From Bacteroidales bacterium (GTDB taxonomy: Bacteria; Bacteroidota; Bacteroidia; Bacteroidales; P3), in NCBI GenBank assembly GCA_009785505.1, contig WQWA01000011.1, positions 1-49,608 of the forward strand: a DNA stretch of 49,608 nt, given 5' to 3'. The notes below the pieces were generated by a model. The model saw only the letters and a program-made list of their open reading frames with translations, was not told the DNA's origin and searched no databases. Below are positions 26,354 to 34,389 of the stretch, piece after piece (positions within the stretch are counted from its first letter, which is position 1; each line of letters opens with the position of its first letter). The position numbers were made by a program, and so were the translations under genes.

Positions 26354-27778
26354 ATGACAACAACTAATTATTCAAAACTCGCTCGTAGAGAATTACTTGC
26401 GATGATAGGCAAGTACCTTATCGCAAACACTCTGGAAGAAAACATTGATCGGATTCCTTTCGAAATGCACCCTCGCTATCGTTCCGGTATGCGCTGTTGT
26501 GTGCGTAAAGAGCGTGCCATTGTGAAATACAGAACTATGGCATTTCTAGGTTATAATACATACGATGAAACCAATGAAGTAACCCCTCTTTCGGAGTACA
26601 CTAGAATGGCCAAAAATCGTGTTGAAAAAACGAATGTACACCTGACCGTTGTTGATGAGGCTTGTACGTCTTGTGTCCAAAATAAATATGTTGTAACCAA
26701 TCTTTGCCGTGGATGTGTCGCTCGTTCTTGTATTTATGCGTGTCCCCAAAAAGCCATTTCAGTTACGGATAAAGCGTGGATTAATCCCGACGATTGTACA
26801 AACTGCGGACTGTGTCTGAAAGCCTGCCCGTTTCACGCCATTATATATCAGCCGGTGCCTTGCGAAGACGTTTGTCCGGTAGATGCTCTTTCAAAAGATG
26901 AAAACGGTATTGAAGTTATTGACCCCGAAAAATGCATTTATTGCGGTAGTTGTATGGATATTTGTCCGTTTGGTGCTATCATGGAAAAATCAGATATGGT
27001 TCACATTTTCCAAAACCTTCACCAAAATAAAAAGATGGTCGCAATGGTTGCACCCTCTGTAGCCGGACAATTTCAAACAGGCTTGGGAAGAGTGATTACT
27101 GCGATCAAAAAATTGGGATTTGCAGAAGTTATAGAAGTCGCCGAAGGCGCAGGCATTACAACAAAAAACGAAGCCGCTGAATTTACCGAACGCATTCTCG
27201 AAAACGGCGAGCCGTTTATGACAACATCGTGCTGTCCGGCTTATGCAAACCTTGTTGAGTTGCATATTCCTGAATTGAAGCCGTTTGTTTCACACACTAA
27301 AAGCCCTATGTCGTACACAGCCGATATCGTTAAGGAGCGTTTTGGACACGATGCGCTGACAGTGGCTATAGTACCTTGTGTAGCCAAGCGTTCGGAGGCA
27401 CATCGTGATAAAAACACAGATTTTGTAATGTCTGTTGAAGAGCTCTCATCGCTGTTTGTTGCTGCCGAAATTGATGTCATGGATTGCGAAGAAACCCCTT
27501 TAAATCCCGCTATTAACAGAGACAGTAGGTTGTTTCCGATGAGTAGTGGTGTCGTAAATTCAATCAAAAATAAACTTGCCGATTCATCGAAATTTACGCC
27601 TGCTTTGGTTGACGGTATCAATAAAAAAGCGATTCGCGAACTTCGCAAATTTGTGAAATCCGGTTGTCCCGGAAATATTATCGAAGTGATGTCGTGCGAA
27701 GGTGGTTGTGTCAACGGCTGTCTCAATATCAACAGTCCGAAAGCGGCTGCACGACAAATTCAAAAACAGAGCCAATAG
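26354..27778 (+). CDS. Monomeric [FeFe] hydrogenase, probably group B
   Basis: 474 residues. The N-terminal half binds several clusters: CTSC and CRGCVARSCIYACP, then CTNCGLCLKACP and CIYCGSCMDICP, two ferredoxin-type [4Fe-4S] sites. The C-terminal half carries the H-cluster motifs in variant form: TTSCCPAYANLVE (L1), VPCVAKRSEA (L2), and EVMSCEGGCVNGC (L3). TSCCPAY in place of TSCCPGW, and an L3 without the usual GGG, are features I associate with the group B enzymes of anaerobic Bacteroidota and Clostridia. The likely role is H2 production or sensing with ferredoxin. The maturases HydE, HydF and HydG are not in the window. Its stop codon directly abuts the infC stop on the other strand. Confidence 0.9.
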   Translation: MTTTNYSKLARRELLAMIGKYLIANTLEENIDRIPFEMHPRYRSGMRCCVRKERAIVKYRTMAFLGYNTYDETNEVTPLSEYTRMAKNRVEKTNVHLTVVDEACTSCVQNKYVVTNLCRGCVARSCIYACPQKAISVTDKAWINPDDCTNCGLCLKACPFHAIIYQPVPCEDVCPVDALSKDENGIEVIDPEKCIYCGSCMDICPFGAIMEKSDMVHIFQNLHQNKKMVAMVAPSVAGQFQTGLGRVITAIKKLGFAEVIEVAEGAGITTKNEAAEFTERILENGEPFMTTSCCPAYANLVELHIPELKPFVSHTKSPMSYTADIVKERFGHDALTVAIVPCVAKRSEAHRDKNTDFVMSVEELSSLFVAAEIDVMDCEETPLNPAINRDSRLFPMSSGVVNSIKNKLADSSKFTPALVDGINKKAIRELRKFVKSGCPGNIIEVMSCEGGCVNGCLNINSPKAAARQIQKQSQ

Positions 27779-28360
27779 TTACTTTTTTGGTGTAATCATC
27801 ATAATCATCCGCTTGCCCTCAAGTTTGGGCATGGACTCTGGTTTGCCGTACTCCAATAAAGCATCGGCAAATTTCAATAAGATTGCCTCCCCGTGCTCTT
27901 TGTAAACAATGGTACGGCCTCTGAAAAATACATCAACCTTAACCTTGTTGCCATCTTTCAAAAATTTAATGGCATGGTTCAATTTAAAATTGAAATCGTG
28001 TTCATCGGTTTGAGGTCCTAAACGAATCTCTTTTATAACTACCTTCGCGGAATTCGCTTTAATCTCTTTTTGCTTACGCTTTTGTTCGTAAAGAAATTTC
28101 TGATAATCCATGATTCTACAAACCGGAGGGCTCGCAGTAGGCGAAATTTCGACTAAATCTAATTCTTGTTTTTGGGCTTCTTGAAGAGCCACACGCAACT
28201 CCACGATGTCGTTCACGGTGTTGTCTCCAACCAAGCGAATCATGGGTGCAGTGATGCGTTCGTTAATGGCGTGTAACGCCTCTTTTTTTACAGGTCCGCG
28301 ATTTCCAAAGCGACGGTTGTTGGGTCTAAAGCCCGGTCTTGGTGAGAATGGTGCTGCCAA
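27779..28360 (-). CDS. infC: Translation initiation factor IF-3
   Basis: The core is clear: HAINERITAPMIRLVGDN, LVEISPTASPPVCRIMDYQKFLYEQKRKQKE, KEIRLGPQTDEHDFNFKLNHAIKFL, and VFFRGRTIVYKEHGEAIL to the end. IF-3 keeps the 30S subunit free and checks the start codon. The frame has no suitable ATG: candidates are TTG at 28360 (MAAPFSPRPGFRPNN) and TTG at 28420, which lies inside an inverted repeat. The former is preferred but uncertain; a rare start codon is typical of infC autoregulation. rpmI-rplT do not follow it, in contrast to the usual order. The stop touches the hydrogenase stop with no spacer. Confidence 0.9.
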   Translation of the reverse strand: MAAPFSPRPGFRPNNRRFGNRGPVKKEALHAINERITAPMIRLVGDNTVNDIVELRVALQEAQKQELDLVEISPTASPPVCRIMDYQKFLYEQKRKQKEIKANSAKVVIKEIRLGPQTDEHDFNFKLNHAIKFLKDGNKVKVDVFFRGRTIVYKEHGEAILLKFADALLEYGKPESMPKLEGKRMIMMITPKK

Positions 28361-28405
28361 ATGTTTTTTTGTTTTTGTTAATATTTTTTTATTGCGATTG
28401 GGCGT

Positions 28406-28451
28406 TTTGACTACGCTCAACGACCAATCACGGTGGCTGAGCGTAGACGAA
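28406..28451. repeat. Inverted repeat between infC and thrS
   Basis: TTTGACTACGCTCAACGACC (28406-28425) matches the complement of GGTGGCTGAGCGTAGACGAA (28432-28451) at 16 of 20 positions, with a 6-base gap. It lies in the 94-bp thrS-infC spacer if infC starts at 28360, and could act as an attenuator or is a mobile repeat. Confidence 0.6.
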
Positions 28452-28454
28452 GCC

Positions 28455-30392
28455 TTATCCTATCATTTTCCGTACTTCGTCATTAACGAGATTTGCAAAG
28501 GCTTCCACAGTCATTGTGCCTAAATCGCCTTCGCCGCGCTTGCGGACGGAAACGGTGCCTTCTGAGGCTTCTTTTTCGCCAACAACAAGCATATATGGAA
28601 TTTTATTTAATTCCGCATCTCGGATTTTTTTGCCTGTTTTTTCGCTGCGTTCGTCAATAATTCCGCGACAATCCAACAGCTCCAAATCATTGAGGACTTT
28701 ATTTGCATACTCCGAGTATTTTTCGGAAATCGGCAGAACAATGAATTGCTCGGGTGTGAGCCACAACGGAAAATTTCCTCCGGTATGCTCAATTAAAACG
28801 GCAACAAACCGCTCCATCGAGCCAAATGGTGCGCGATGAATAAGGACAGGACGATGTTTTTGATTGTCCGCTCCGATGTATTCCAACTCGAAACGTTCAG
28901 GCAAATTATAATCCACCTGAACTGTGCCTAACTGCCACTTCCGGCCGATGGCATCTTTAACCATAAAATCCAATTTCGGACCGTAAAATGCAGCCTCGCC
29001 AACTTCGGTAACTGTCTCTAACCCTTTTTCTGTAGCGGCTTCGACGATAGCACGCTCTGACTTTTCCCAGTTTTCGTCGGAGCCGATATATTTAGTTTTA
29101 TTGTTTGGATCACGCAACGAAATTTGTGCGGTGTAATCTTTAAAGTCAAGGGTTTTGAAAATATACAGAATGATGTCGATTACTGCCTTAAATTCGTCTT
29201 TGAGTTGATCGGGTGTGCAGAAAATATGTGCATCATCTTGTGTAAATCCGCGAACACGTGTCAATCCATGCAATTCACCGCTTTGTTCGTAACGGTAAAC
29301 TGTTCCGAATTCTGCCAAACGCAGCGGCAAATCTCTGTATGAACGTGGTTTTAATTTGTAAATTTCGCAATGATGTGGGCAGTTCATAGGTTTCAACAAA
29401 AACTCCTCGCCTTCAAACGGTGTGTTGATGGTTTGAAACGAATCTTTGCCGTATTTTTCGTAGTGTCCGGACGTTCTATAAAGATCAACATCGCCGATAT
29501 GCGGTGTTAAAACTTGTTGGTAGCCTGCTTTTTTTTGAGCGCGTTTCAAAAAGTTTTCCAAACGTTCGCGAAGTGCTGTGCCTTTCGGAAGCCACATCGG
29601 CAGACCCTGTCCGACGGATTGCGAAAACATGAATAAATCCAACTCTTTCCCGAGTTTTCGATGATCGCGTTTTTTTGCTTCTTCAAGCATCACGAGATAT
29701 TCGGAAAGTTCTTTTTGCTTTGGAAATGAAACAGCGTACAAGCGTGTCAATTGCTTGCGGGTTTCATCGCCACGCCAATATGCACCGGCAATACTTAAAA
29801 TTTTTACAGCTTTGATTACCGATGTATCGGGAATATGCGGGCCACGGCAAAGGTCAATAAAATTGCCGCTTTCGTAAAGAGAAATTGTGCCGTCTTCCAA
29901 TTCTCCAATCAATTCCAATTTGTATTCGTCGCCTTTTTTTGTGAAGAAATCGAGCGAATCGCATTTTGAAATATCTTTGCGAACGAAGGTATCTTTTTTT
30001 GCCGCCAATTCTAAAAATTTTGCTTCGATTTTTGCAAAATCATCGGGATTTACGGAATGTTCCATGAAGTCGATATCGTAGTAAAATCCAGTGTCAATCG
30101 CAGGTCCGATGCCGAATTTCACACCCGGATAAAGTTCTGCAACAGCGGCAGCCAAAATATGTGCCGATGAATGCCAAAATACCTGTTTGCCTTCCGGATC
30201 GTTCCAGGTCAGAAGTCGCAATGAGCCGTCTGTTTCAAGAGGTTTTAATGCATCAATAATTTGATCATTAAATTTTGCGGCAAGCACATTTCGTGCCAAG
30301 CCCTCACTAATGCTTTTTGCGATATCCATTGCGGAAGCGCCTTTATCAAAAGGTTTTACGGTTCCGTCGGGTAGAGTGATTTGTATAGTCAT
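28455..30392 (-). CDS. thrS: Threonine--tRNA ligase
   Basis: 645 residues, normal length. Order of parts: TGS domain ([28 protein letters not shown]), editing domain ([26 protein letters not shown]), class II core with [27 protein letters not shown] (zinc/threonine site), [43 protein letters not shown], and the anticodon-binding domain at the end. It charges tRNA-Thr. The frame is open upstream to 30473, but MTIQITLP at 30392 is the standard start, 25 nt below a promoter element. It is cotranscribed with infC. Confidence 0.97.
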   Translation of the reverse strand: MTIQITLPDGTVKPFDKGASAMDIAKSISEGLARNVLAAKFNDQIIDALKPLETDGSLRLLTWNDPEGKQVFWHSSAHILAAAVAELYPGVKFGIGPAIDTGFYYDIDFMEHSVNPDDFAKIEAKFLELAAKKDTFVRKDISKCDSLDFFTKKGDEYKLELIGELEDGTISLYESGNFIDLCRGPHIPDTSVIKAVKILSIAGAYWRGDETRKQLTRLYAVSFPKQKELSEYLVMLEEAKKRDHRKLGKELDLFMFSQSVGQGLPMWLPKGTALRERLENFLKRAQKKAGYQQVLTPHIGDVDLYRTSGHYEKYGKDSFQTINTPFEGEEFLLKPMNCPHHCEIYKLKPRSYRDLPLRLAEFGTVYRYEQSGELHGLTRVRGFTQDDAHIFCTPDQLKDEFKAVIDIILYIFKTLDFKDYTAQISLRDPNNKTKYIGSDENWEKSERAIVEAATEKGLETVTEVGEAAFYGPKLDFMVKDAIGRKWQLGTVQVDYNLPERFELEYIGADNQKHRPVLIHRAPFGSMERFVAVLIEHTGGNFPLWLTPEQFIVLPISEKYSEYANKVLNDLELLDCRGIIDERSEKTGKKIRDAELNKIPYMLVVGEKEASEGTVSVRKRGEGDLGTMTVEAFANLVNDEVRKMIG

Positions 30393-30416
30393 AAAATGCT
30401 TAATCGAAAATAACAC

Positions 30417-30425
30417 GCAAAGGTA
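30417..30425 (-). promoter_or_regulatory. Promoter (-7 element) for thrS-infC
   Basis: TACCTTTGC on the minus strand, 25 nt before the thrS ATG. It is divergent from the aspartate kinase promoter, with 32 bp between the two boxes. Confidence 0.6.
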
Positions 30426-30457
30426 CGAAAAAAATATGAAATTTGCAAAAAAAATCG

Positions 30458-30466
30458 TATCTTTGC
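30458..30466 (+). promoter_or_regulatory. Promoter (-7 element) for aspartate kinase gene
   Basis: TATCTTTGC, 19 nt before the ATG at 30485. The longer frame starting at 30443 lies upstream of it and is excluded. Confidence 0.6.
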
Positions 30467-30484
30467 ACCACAAAGTTATTAAAT

Positions 30485-31744
30485 ATGCAAGTTTTTAAGT
30501 TCGGTGGAGCCAGTGTTGATTCGGCGAAAGGTGTTCAAAATGTATGTCAAATTATTGCACAACATTTGGACAAACCTTTGGTTGTGGTTGTGTCGGCAAT
30601 GGGAAAAACAACCAACGCATTGGAAGATTTACTTGCGGCAAATCGTGAAAAACGCGACACAATGCCGATTTATAACCAAATTCGCGGCTATCATTTCCAA
30701 ATTGTAAACGAACTTTTTCCGGATAAATCGCACAGAATTTATTCGGAACTTGAAAGCGTGTTTTTTACAATGATGAATTCCTACAAATTGAGCGAGGAAG
30801 ATTATGATTATCAGTATGATCAAATGGTTGGTTTGGGCGAAGTGCTCTCGTCAAAAATTTTGAGTTACTATCTGCAATACTGCGAAATTCCTAATAAATG
30901 GGTGGATGTGAAAACATGTATTGCAACGGACAGCACATTTCGGGAAGGAAAAGTAAATTGGAGTAAATCCGAAATTCAAATCCGAGAAGTTACTCAAAAC
31001 GTTTTTTCGGAGTATAATTGTTTGGTTACGCAGGGCTTTATTGGTGGGGACGACAAAGGTCGGATGGTTACTTTGGGACGCGAAGGTTCGGATTATTCCG
31101 CCGCAATTTTTGCCTATTGTTTGAATGTCGAAAATCTAACGATTTGGAAAGATGTTCCCGGTTTTTTGAATGCCGATCCGCGATATTTCAAGGATACCCA
31201 AAAACTTGATGAGATCACATACAGTGAAGCCATCGAGTTAGCGTATTATGGTGCAACAATTATTCATCCGAAATCCATAAAACCGTTGCAGAATCGGCGT
31301 ATTCCGCTTATTGTAAAGTCGTTCAAAAATCCTGATGCTGAGGGCTCAATAATTTTGAATGAAACTTCTGAAAAAACAAAAATACCTTGCTATATCTGCA
31401 AACCTAAGCAAGTTTTGATTTCAATTTACCCCAAAGATTTTTCGTTCATTGCTGAGCAAAATATGTCGTATATTTTCTTTGTTTTTGCTGAAAATAATAT
31501 GAAAATAAATTTGATTCAAAATTCTGCCGTGAGCTTTACGGTTTGTGCGGATGAGAACAAGCAGCATTTTGGAGATTTGATTGAGGCTTTGTCGAATAAT
31601 TTCAAAGTGCGCTACAACGATAATTTGGAGTTGCTCACTATTCGCCATTATAGCGAAAATGACATCAAAAATGTGATCGGTGATCGAACTGTTTTACTAG
31701 AGCAACGCAACCGTACTACTGCACAATTAGTTCTTTCGAAATAA
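30485..31744 (+). CDS. lysC: Aspartate kinase, monofunctional
   Basis: 419 residues. The N-terminal kinase domain opens [20 protein letters not shown] (KFGG, ATP binding) and contains [41 protein letters not shown] (catalytic and aspartate binding), and [28 protein letters not shown]. The C-terminal ~120 residues form ACT-type regulatory folds ([43 protein letters not shown]), so feedback inhibition by lysine or threonine is likely. It phosphorylates L-aspartate, the first step to lysine/DAP, threonine and methionine. No homoserine dehydrogenase domain is fused. Confidence 0.92.
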   Translation: MQVFKFGGASVDSAKGVQNVCQIIAQHLDKPLVVVVSAMGKTTNALEDLLAANREKRDTMPIYNQIRGYHFQIVNELFPDKSHRIYSELESVFFTMMNSYKLSEEDYDYQYDQMVGLGEVLSSKILSYYLQYCEIPNKWVDVKTCIATDSTFREGKVNWSKSEIQIREVTQNVFSEYNCLVTQGFIGGDDKGRMVTLGREGSDYSAAIFAYCLNVENLTIWKDVPGFLNADPRYFKDTQKLDEITYSEAIELAYYGATIIHPKSIKPLQNRRIPLIVKSFKNPDAEGSIILNETSEKTKIPCYICKPKQVLISIYPKDFSFIAEQNMSYIFFVFAENNMKINLIQNSAVSFTVCADENKQHFGDLIEALSNNFKVRYNDNLELLTIRHYSENDIKNVIGDRTVLLEQRNRTTAQLVLSK

Positions 31745-31760
31745 GAAATTTCAAGAGATT

Positions 31761-32237
31761 TTATGCCAAAAATTTTCCTTGCAATGGCAATAAATCTGCT
31801 ATGCTTTTAAATACGAAAATTTGTCCGGTTGAGCCTCGCAAAATACAGCGCATTGGCTGATTATCCCGAATTTCATATTCAATCAAAGATTGTCGGCAAG
31901 CACCGCAAGGCGGAATAGGTGTGTCGGTGAGAAAATTCTCTGAAAAAGCCGTAACAGCGATTGCCATAATTTTCTGATTGGGATGCAGCGCCGAAGCCGA
32001 AAATCCGGCAACACGTTCGGCACAAAGTCCGGAGGGATAAGCCAAATTTTCTTGATTATTTCCAACAACGATATTGCCGTTTTCAACTAAAACTGCGGCA
32101 CCGACGTGAAATTTCGAATAGGGTGCATAAGCATTTTTTGCCGCTTGTGTAGCAGCATCCAAGAGTTTTCTGTCTTCAGGAGATAAGTCTTCCAAGCGGT
32201 CGAAAACATCGTATGTTATAGTGATATTTTTTTGCAT
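31761..32237 (-). CDS. cdd: Cytidine deaminase
   Basis: 158 residues. The zinc-site motifs of the deaminase family are intact: NLAYPSGLCAERVAGFSAS (C-A-E, catalytic glutamate) and PIPPCGACRQSLIEYE (PCGAC). The NAYAPYSKFHVGAAVLVENG stretch is the substrate-binding part. It converts cytidine and deoxycytidine to uridine forms in pyrimidine salvage. An ATG further upstream (32258) falls inside the promoter box, so MQKNITITYD at 32237 is the likely start. It lies between two separately promoted genes and is probably monocistronic. Confidence 0.95.
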   Translation of the reverse strand: MQKNITITYDVFDRLEDLSPEDRKLLDAATQAAKNAYAPYSKFHVGAAVLVENGNIVVGNNQENLAYPSGLCAERVAGFSASALHPNQKIMAIAVTAFSENFLTDTPIPPCGACRQSLIEYEIRDNQPMRCILRGSTGQIFVFKSIADLLPLQGKFLA

Positions 32238-32254
32238 GATTATACAACATTTTT

Positions 32255-32263
32255 GCAAAGATA
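32255..32263 (-). promoter_or_regulatory. Promoter (-7 element) for cdd
   Basis: TATCTTTGC on the minus strand, 18 nt before the cdd ATG. It falls in the short gap after the folC stop. Confidence 0.55.
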
Positions 32264-32278
32264 CGAAAAATTGTTGAA

Positions 32279-33514
32279 TTACACCACTTCCGCAACAACA
32301 AACGTACTTCCGCCAATAAAAATCAAATCGTCGGAATGAGCAGATTTTTTGGCTGTTTTTAAGGCTTCGGCAACAGTTGGAAACGTATCGCCTTGCAAAC
32401 CGAATTCTTGGGCTTGTTGCTGTAAATCGCTTTCATTTAAGGCTCGCGGAAGGTTAGGTTTGCAAAAATAATAAATCGCATTTTTCGGAAGTAGAGACAA
32501 AATTGTTGTGACATCTTTGTCGTTTACCACCCCGAAAACCATGTGCAGTCGGCGATGTGGCGTTTGTGAAAGTTGTAGCAAAACCTGTTTGATACCATCT
32601 TCGTTGTGTCCGGTGTCGCAAATAATCAAAGGCTTTTCGCTGATAATTTGCCAACGTCCGAGCAATCCGGTGTTTTTTACAACATTCGCTAAGCCCTCTC
32701 GAATTGCCTTTTCCGAGAGGTTTGGAAATTGATTTTTTACGGAAAAAATCGTTGCTAATGCTGTTTGGATATTTTTTTGTTGATAAATTCCTTGCAAATC
32801 GCAATCCACATTTTGTAGAGACGCAATGCATTGCGTCTCTACATCGGCGAACGTAATTTCCGAATGATTTTGTTTCGCAATTTCTAAAAAAACGGGGGCG
32901 GTTTTTTCGTTTGTTTCGCCAATAATAACGGGGGTTTCAGGTTTGATGATGCCTGCTTTTTCTGCGGCGATTTTTTCTATGGTATTACCTAAAAATTGCA
33001 TGTGATCCATGCCGATATTTGTAATCACGGAGAGTAGGGGAGTGATCACGTTTGTGGAATCTAATCGCCCGCCCATGCCCACTTCGATAATTGCAATATC
33101 GACTTGTTCTTTCGCAAAATAATCGAATGCCAAAGCTACTGTCATTTCAAAGAAAGACGGCTTTATTTCCTCAAAAAAAATACGATTCTTTTCGACAAAA
33201 TCTACTACATTTTCTTCAGGAATACATTCGCCGTTGATTTTTATACGTTCTCTGAAATCTTTCAAATGCGGCGATGTGTAAAGCCCGGTTTTATAGCCGG
33301 CCGTTTGAAAAATCGATGCCAGCATGTGCGATGTTGAGCCCTTTCCGTTTGTTCCCGCAACATGGATGCTTTTGAACTTCGTTTCGGGATTGTTCAATTC
33401 GGCGAGAAGTTTGATTGTATTATCTAAATTCGCCTTATATGCAACCGCTCCGATACGTTGGTACATGGGGAGTTGAGAGAAAAGATAATCGAGGGTAGAT
33501 TGATAAGAATTCAT
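32279..33514 (-). CDS. folC: Bifunctional dihydrofolate/folylpolyglutamate synthase
   Basis: 411 residues. Motifs are SIHVAGTNGKGSTSHMLASI (P-loop), YTSPHLKDFRERIKING, FFEMTVALAFDYFA, IIEVGMGGRLDSTNVI, NIGMDHMQFLGNTIEKIAAEKAGIIKP, DLQGIYQQKNIQTALA and ICDTGHNEDGIKQVL. FolC adds glutamate to dihydropteroate and to reduced folates. Between FADV and LQNV the residues VETQCIASL are coded by a perfect 28-bp palindrome (32815-32842), a repeat absorbed in a loop before the conserved DLQGIYQ segment. Neighbour cdd has its own promoter. Confidence 0.95.
   Translation of the reverse strand: MNSYQSTLDYLFSQLPMYQRIGAVAYKANLDNTIKLLAELNNPETKFKSIHVAGTNGKGSTSHMLASIFQTAGYKTGLYTSPHLKDFRERIKINGECIPEENVVDFVEKNRIFFEEIKPSFFEMTVALAFDYFAKEQVDIAIIEVGMGGRLDSTNVITPLLSVITNIGMDHMQFLGNTIEKIAAEKAGIIKPETPVIIGETNEKTAPVFLEIAKQNHSEITFADVETQCIASLQNVDCDLQGIYQQKNIQTALATIFSVKNQFPNLSEKAIREGLANVVKNTGLLGRWQIISEKPLIICDTGHNEDGIKQVLLQLSQTPHRRLHMVFGVVNDKDVTTILSLLPKNAIYYFCKPNLPRALNESDLQQQAQEFGLQGDTFPTVAEALKTAKKSAHSDDLIFIGGSTFVVAEVV
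32815..32842. repeat. 28-bp palindromic repeat, copy e (inside folC, perfect)
   Basis: All 14 pairs match; each arm reads GTAGAGACGCAATG. It is in frame within folC and codes V-E-T-Q-C-I-A-S-L on the minus strand. Apart from two symmetric pairs it has the same sequence as copy a at 194-221. Confidence 0.9.
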
Positions 33515-33532
33515 GTTTTTCGCAATTTGTTC

Positions 33533-33541
33533 GCAAAGATA
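33533..33541 (-). promoter_or_regulatory. Promoter (-7 element) for folC
   Basis: TATCTTTGC on the minus strand, 19 nt before the folC ATG. Confidence 0.6.
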
Positions 33542-33560
33542 CGAAAAAAAAGCGATTAAA

Positions 33561-33592
33561 TTTGGTTAATTGAAAAAAAAACCGTACCTTTG
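33561..33592 (+). promoter_or_regulatory. Full promoter (TTTG, 20 bp, TACCTTTG) without a downstream gene
   Basis: TTTG at 33561-33564 and TACCTTTG at 33585-33592 are separated by 20 bp, matching the Bacteroidota -33/-7 arrangement. No plausible protein gene follows on this strand for 1.7 kb; a candidate structured RNA begins a few bases later. Confidence 0.6.
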
Positions 33593-33597
33593 TACCA

Positions 33598-33686
33598 CTA
33601 AAAGCAGAACAAATTAGGTTGCCCTACTGAAAAGTAGTTAGCGAAAGCGATTTACGCTTGTCTCACTGTTTGATTCTGTTTTTTTT
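33598..33686 (+). ncRNA. Candidate small structured RNA (unclassified)
   Basis: Downstream of a good promoter the sequence can fold into a closed three-stem RNA. P1: CAGAACAAA (33605-33613) pairs with TTTGATTCTG (33669-33678) with one bulged A. P2: CTACT-GAAA-AGTAG (33624-33637), a GNRA-tetraloop hairpin. P3: AAGCG-ATTTA-CGCTT (33645-33659). P1 is followed at once by eight T (33679-33686), as in an intrinsic terminator. I do not recognise a known family; it lacks SRP, tmRNA or 6S features. The 3' part overlaps the end of the ORF on the opposite strand, so chance folding is possible. Confidence 0.4.
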
Positions 33687-34171
33687 ATTACAATTTGGTC
33701 TCATTTTTTCATATATGAACCAATCAACAACTTCCATACAATCGACATACGTTGATGACACAGGATTAACTGTGGCGACTGCATTATACTCCTTTTTGCT
33801 TATCGGATCTTTGAAACTTTTTAGGAAACGATATGTAGGATTTCTGCCGAATTCTATCTCGTCTGCTTGATACAACGCTTGCCTCAAAACTCCTTTTGCT
33901 CTTTGAGGCGTTAATCCTTTTTTCTCTACCAATTCACGATGTACGTTTCTGTTTCTTTTCAGCACAACACCACTTAAAACTAAATACTTTGTAGGCAGGC
34001 AGTTTATCATATCAACGATTGCTGTGGTAAGGTTGGCAAACTTAAGCCTTCCGTTGCTCTTGATGGATTAGTAAAATGCTTATCCTCAATCTCTAATATG
34101 TCAGAATAATAAGGCAAAGTTGAAGGGTCTTTAAGTTCTTTTTTTGTTTTATTCTGCGAATTTTTTCTCAT
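33663..34171 (-). pseudogene. Frameshifted ORF of unknown family, possibly phage-derived
   Basis: Two overlapping reading frames look like one broken gene. The 5' part (34171 to 34007) starts MRKNSQNKTKKELKDPSTLP and includes YYSDILEIEDKHFT. The 3' part (to 33663) has RLKFANLTTAIVDMINCLPT, KYLVLSGVVLKRNRNVHREL, GLTPQRAKGVLRQALYQADE and PISKKEYNAVATVNPVSSTY. The 3' frame remains open 19 codons upstream of its ATG at 34010, so the break is probably near 34060-34070. The protein would have been about 165 residues. The tail vaguely resembles small nuclease-like domains of phage proteins, but no family is claimed. It could also be two coupled genes with an ATGA overlap. Confidence 0.5.
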
Positions 34172-34192
34172 AGTTTTTGATTTTTTTTAGGT

Positions 34193-34220
34193 TAATTGGG
34201 CGTATGCAAGACGCCCCTAC
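34193..34220. repeat. 28-bp palindromic repeat, copy f (decayed)
   Basis: GGGCGT (34198-34203) and ACGCCC (34211-34216) still pair, and the right end ACGCCCCTAC agrees with copies b and c; the rest has decayed. It lies in the gene-poor stretch 33515-34389. Confidence 0.5.
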
Positions 34221-34239
34221 CCTATATAACGCAAAAACA

Positions 34240-34288
34240 CCGATTTTCGTATATAAACTGTTAATAAATTCCGGTTTTGTTGATAACT
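34240..34288 (-). repeat. 51-bp dispersed repeat, copy 2
   Basis: Read on the minus strand it starts AAGTTATCAACAAAACCGG and ends TATACGAAAATCGG, matching 6256-6306 with a few substitutions and small indels. It lies just before an orphan promoter. Confidence 0.6.
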
Positions 34289-34313
34289 TTTTGCGATACT
34301 CAAAATTTTTTCG

Positions 34314-34321
34314 TATCTTTG
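34314..34321 (+). promoter_or_regulatory. Orphan promoter (-7 element) directed into the MBL gene's 3' end
   Basis: TATCTTTG preceded by an A/T-rich stretch. The first ATG downstream (34347) opens only a 19-codon frame. Either the gene it served has been lost, or it makes antisense RNA to the metallo-hydrolase gene. Confidence 0.45.
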
Positions 34322-34389
34322 AGCCAACGAACTAAAAATAAAATTTATGAATACGGGTTGTCGAATACGAGTCGCGTCCGTGCCGGTAG

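Noticed and set aside
33658-33870. Plus-strand 70-codon frame with a hydrophobic start (MSHCLILFFLLQFGLIF)
   Set aside because: It is opposite the minus-strand ORF, its hydrophobic start is the complement of an A-rich, lysine-coding stretch, and it overlaps the candidate RNA terminator.
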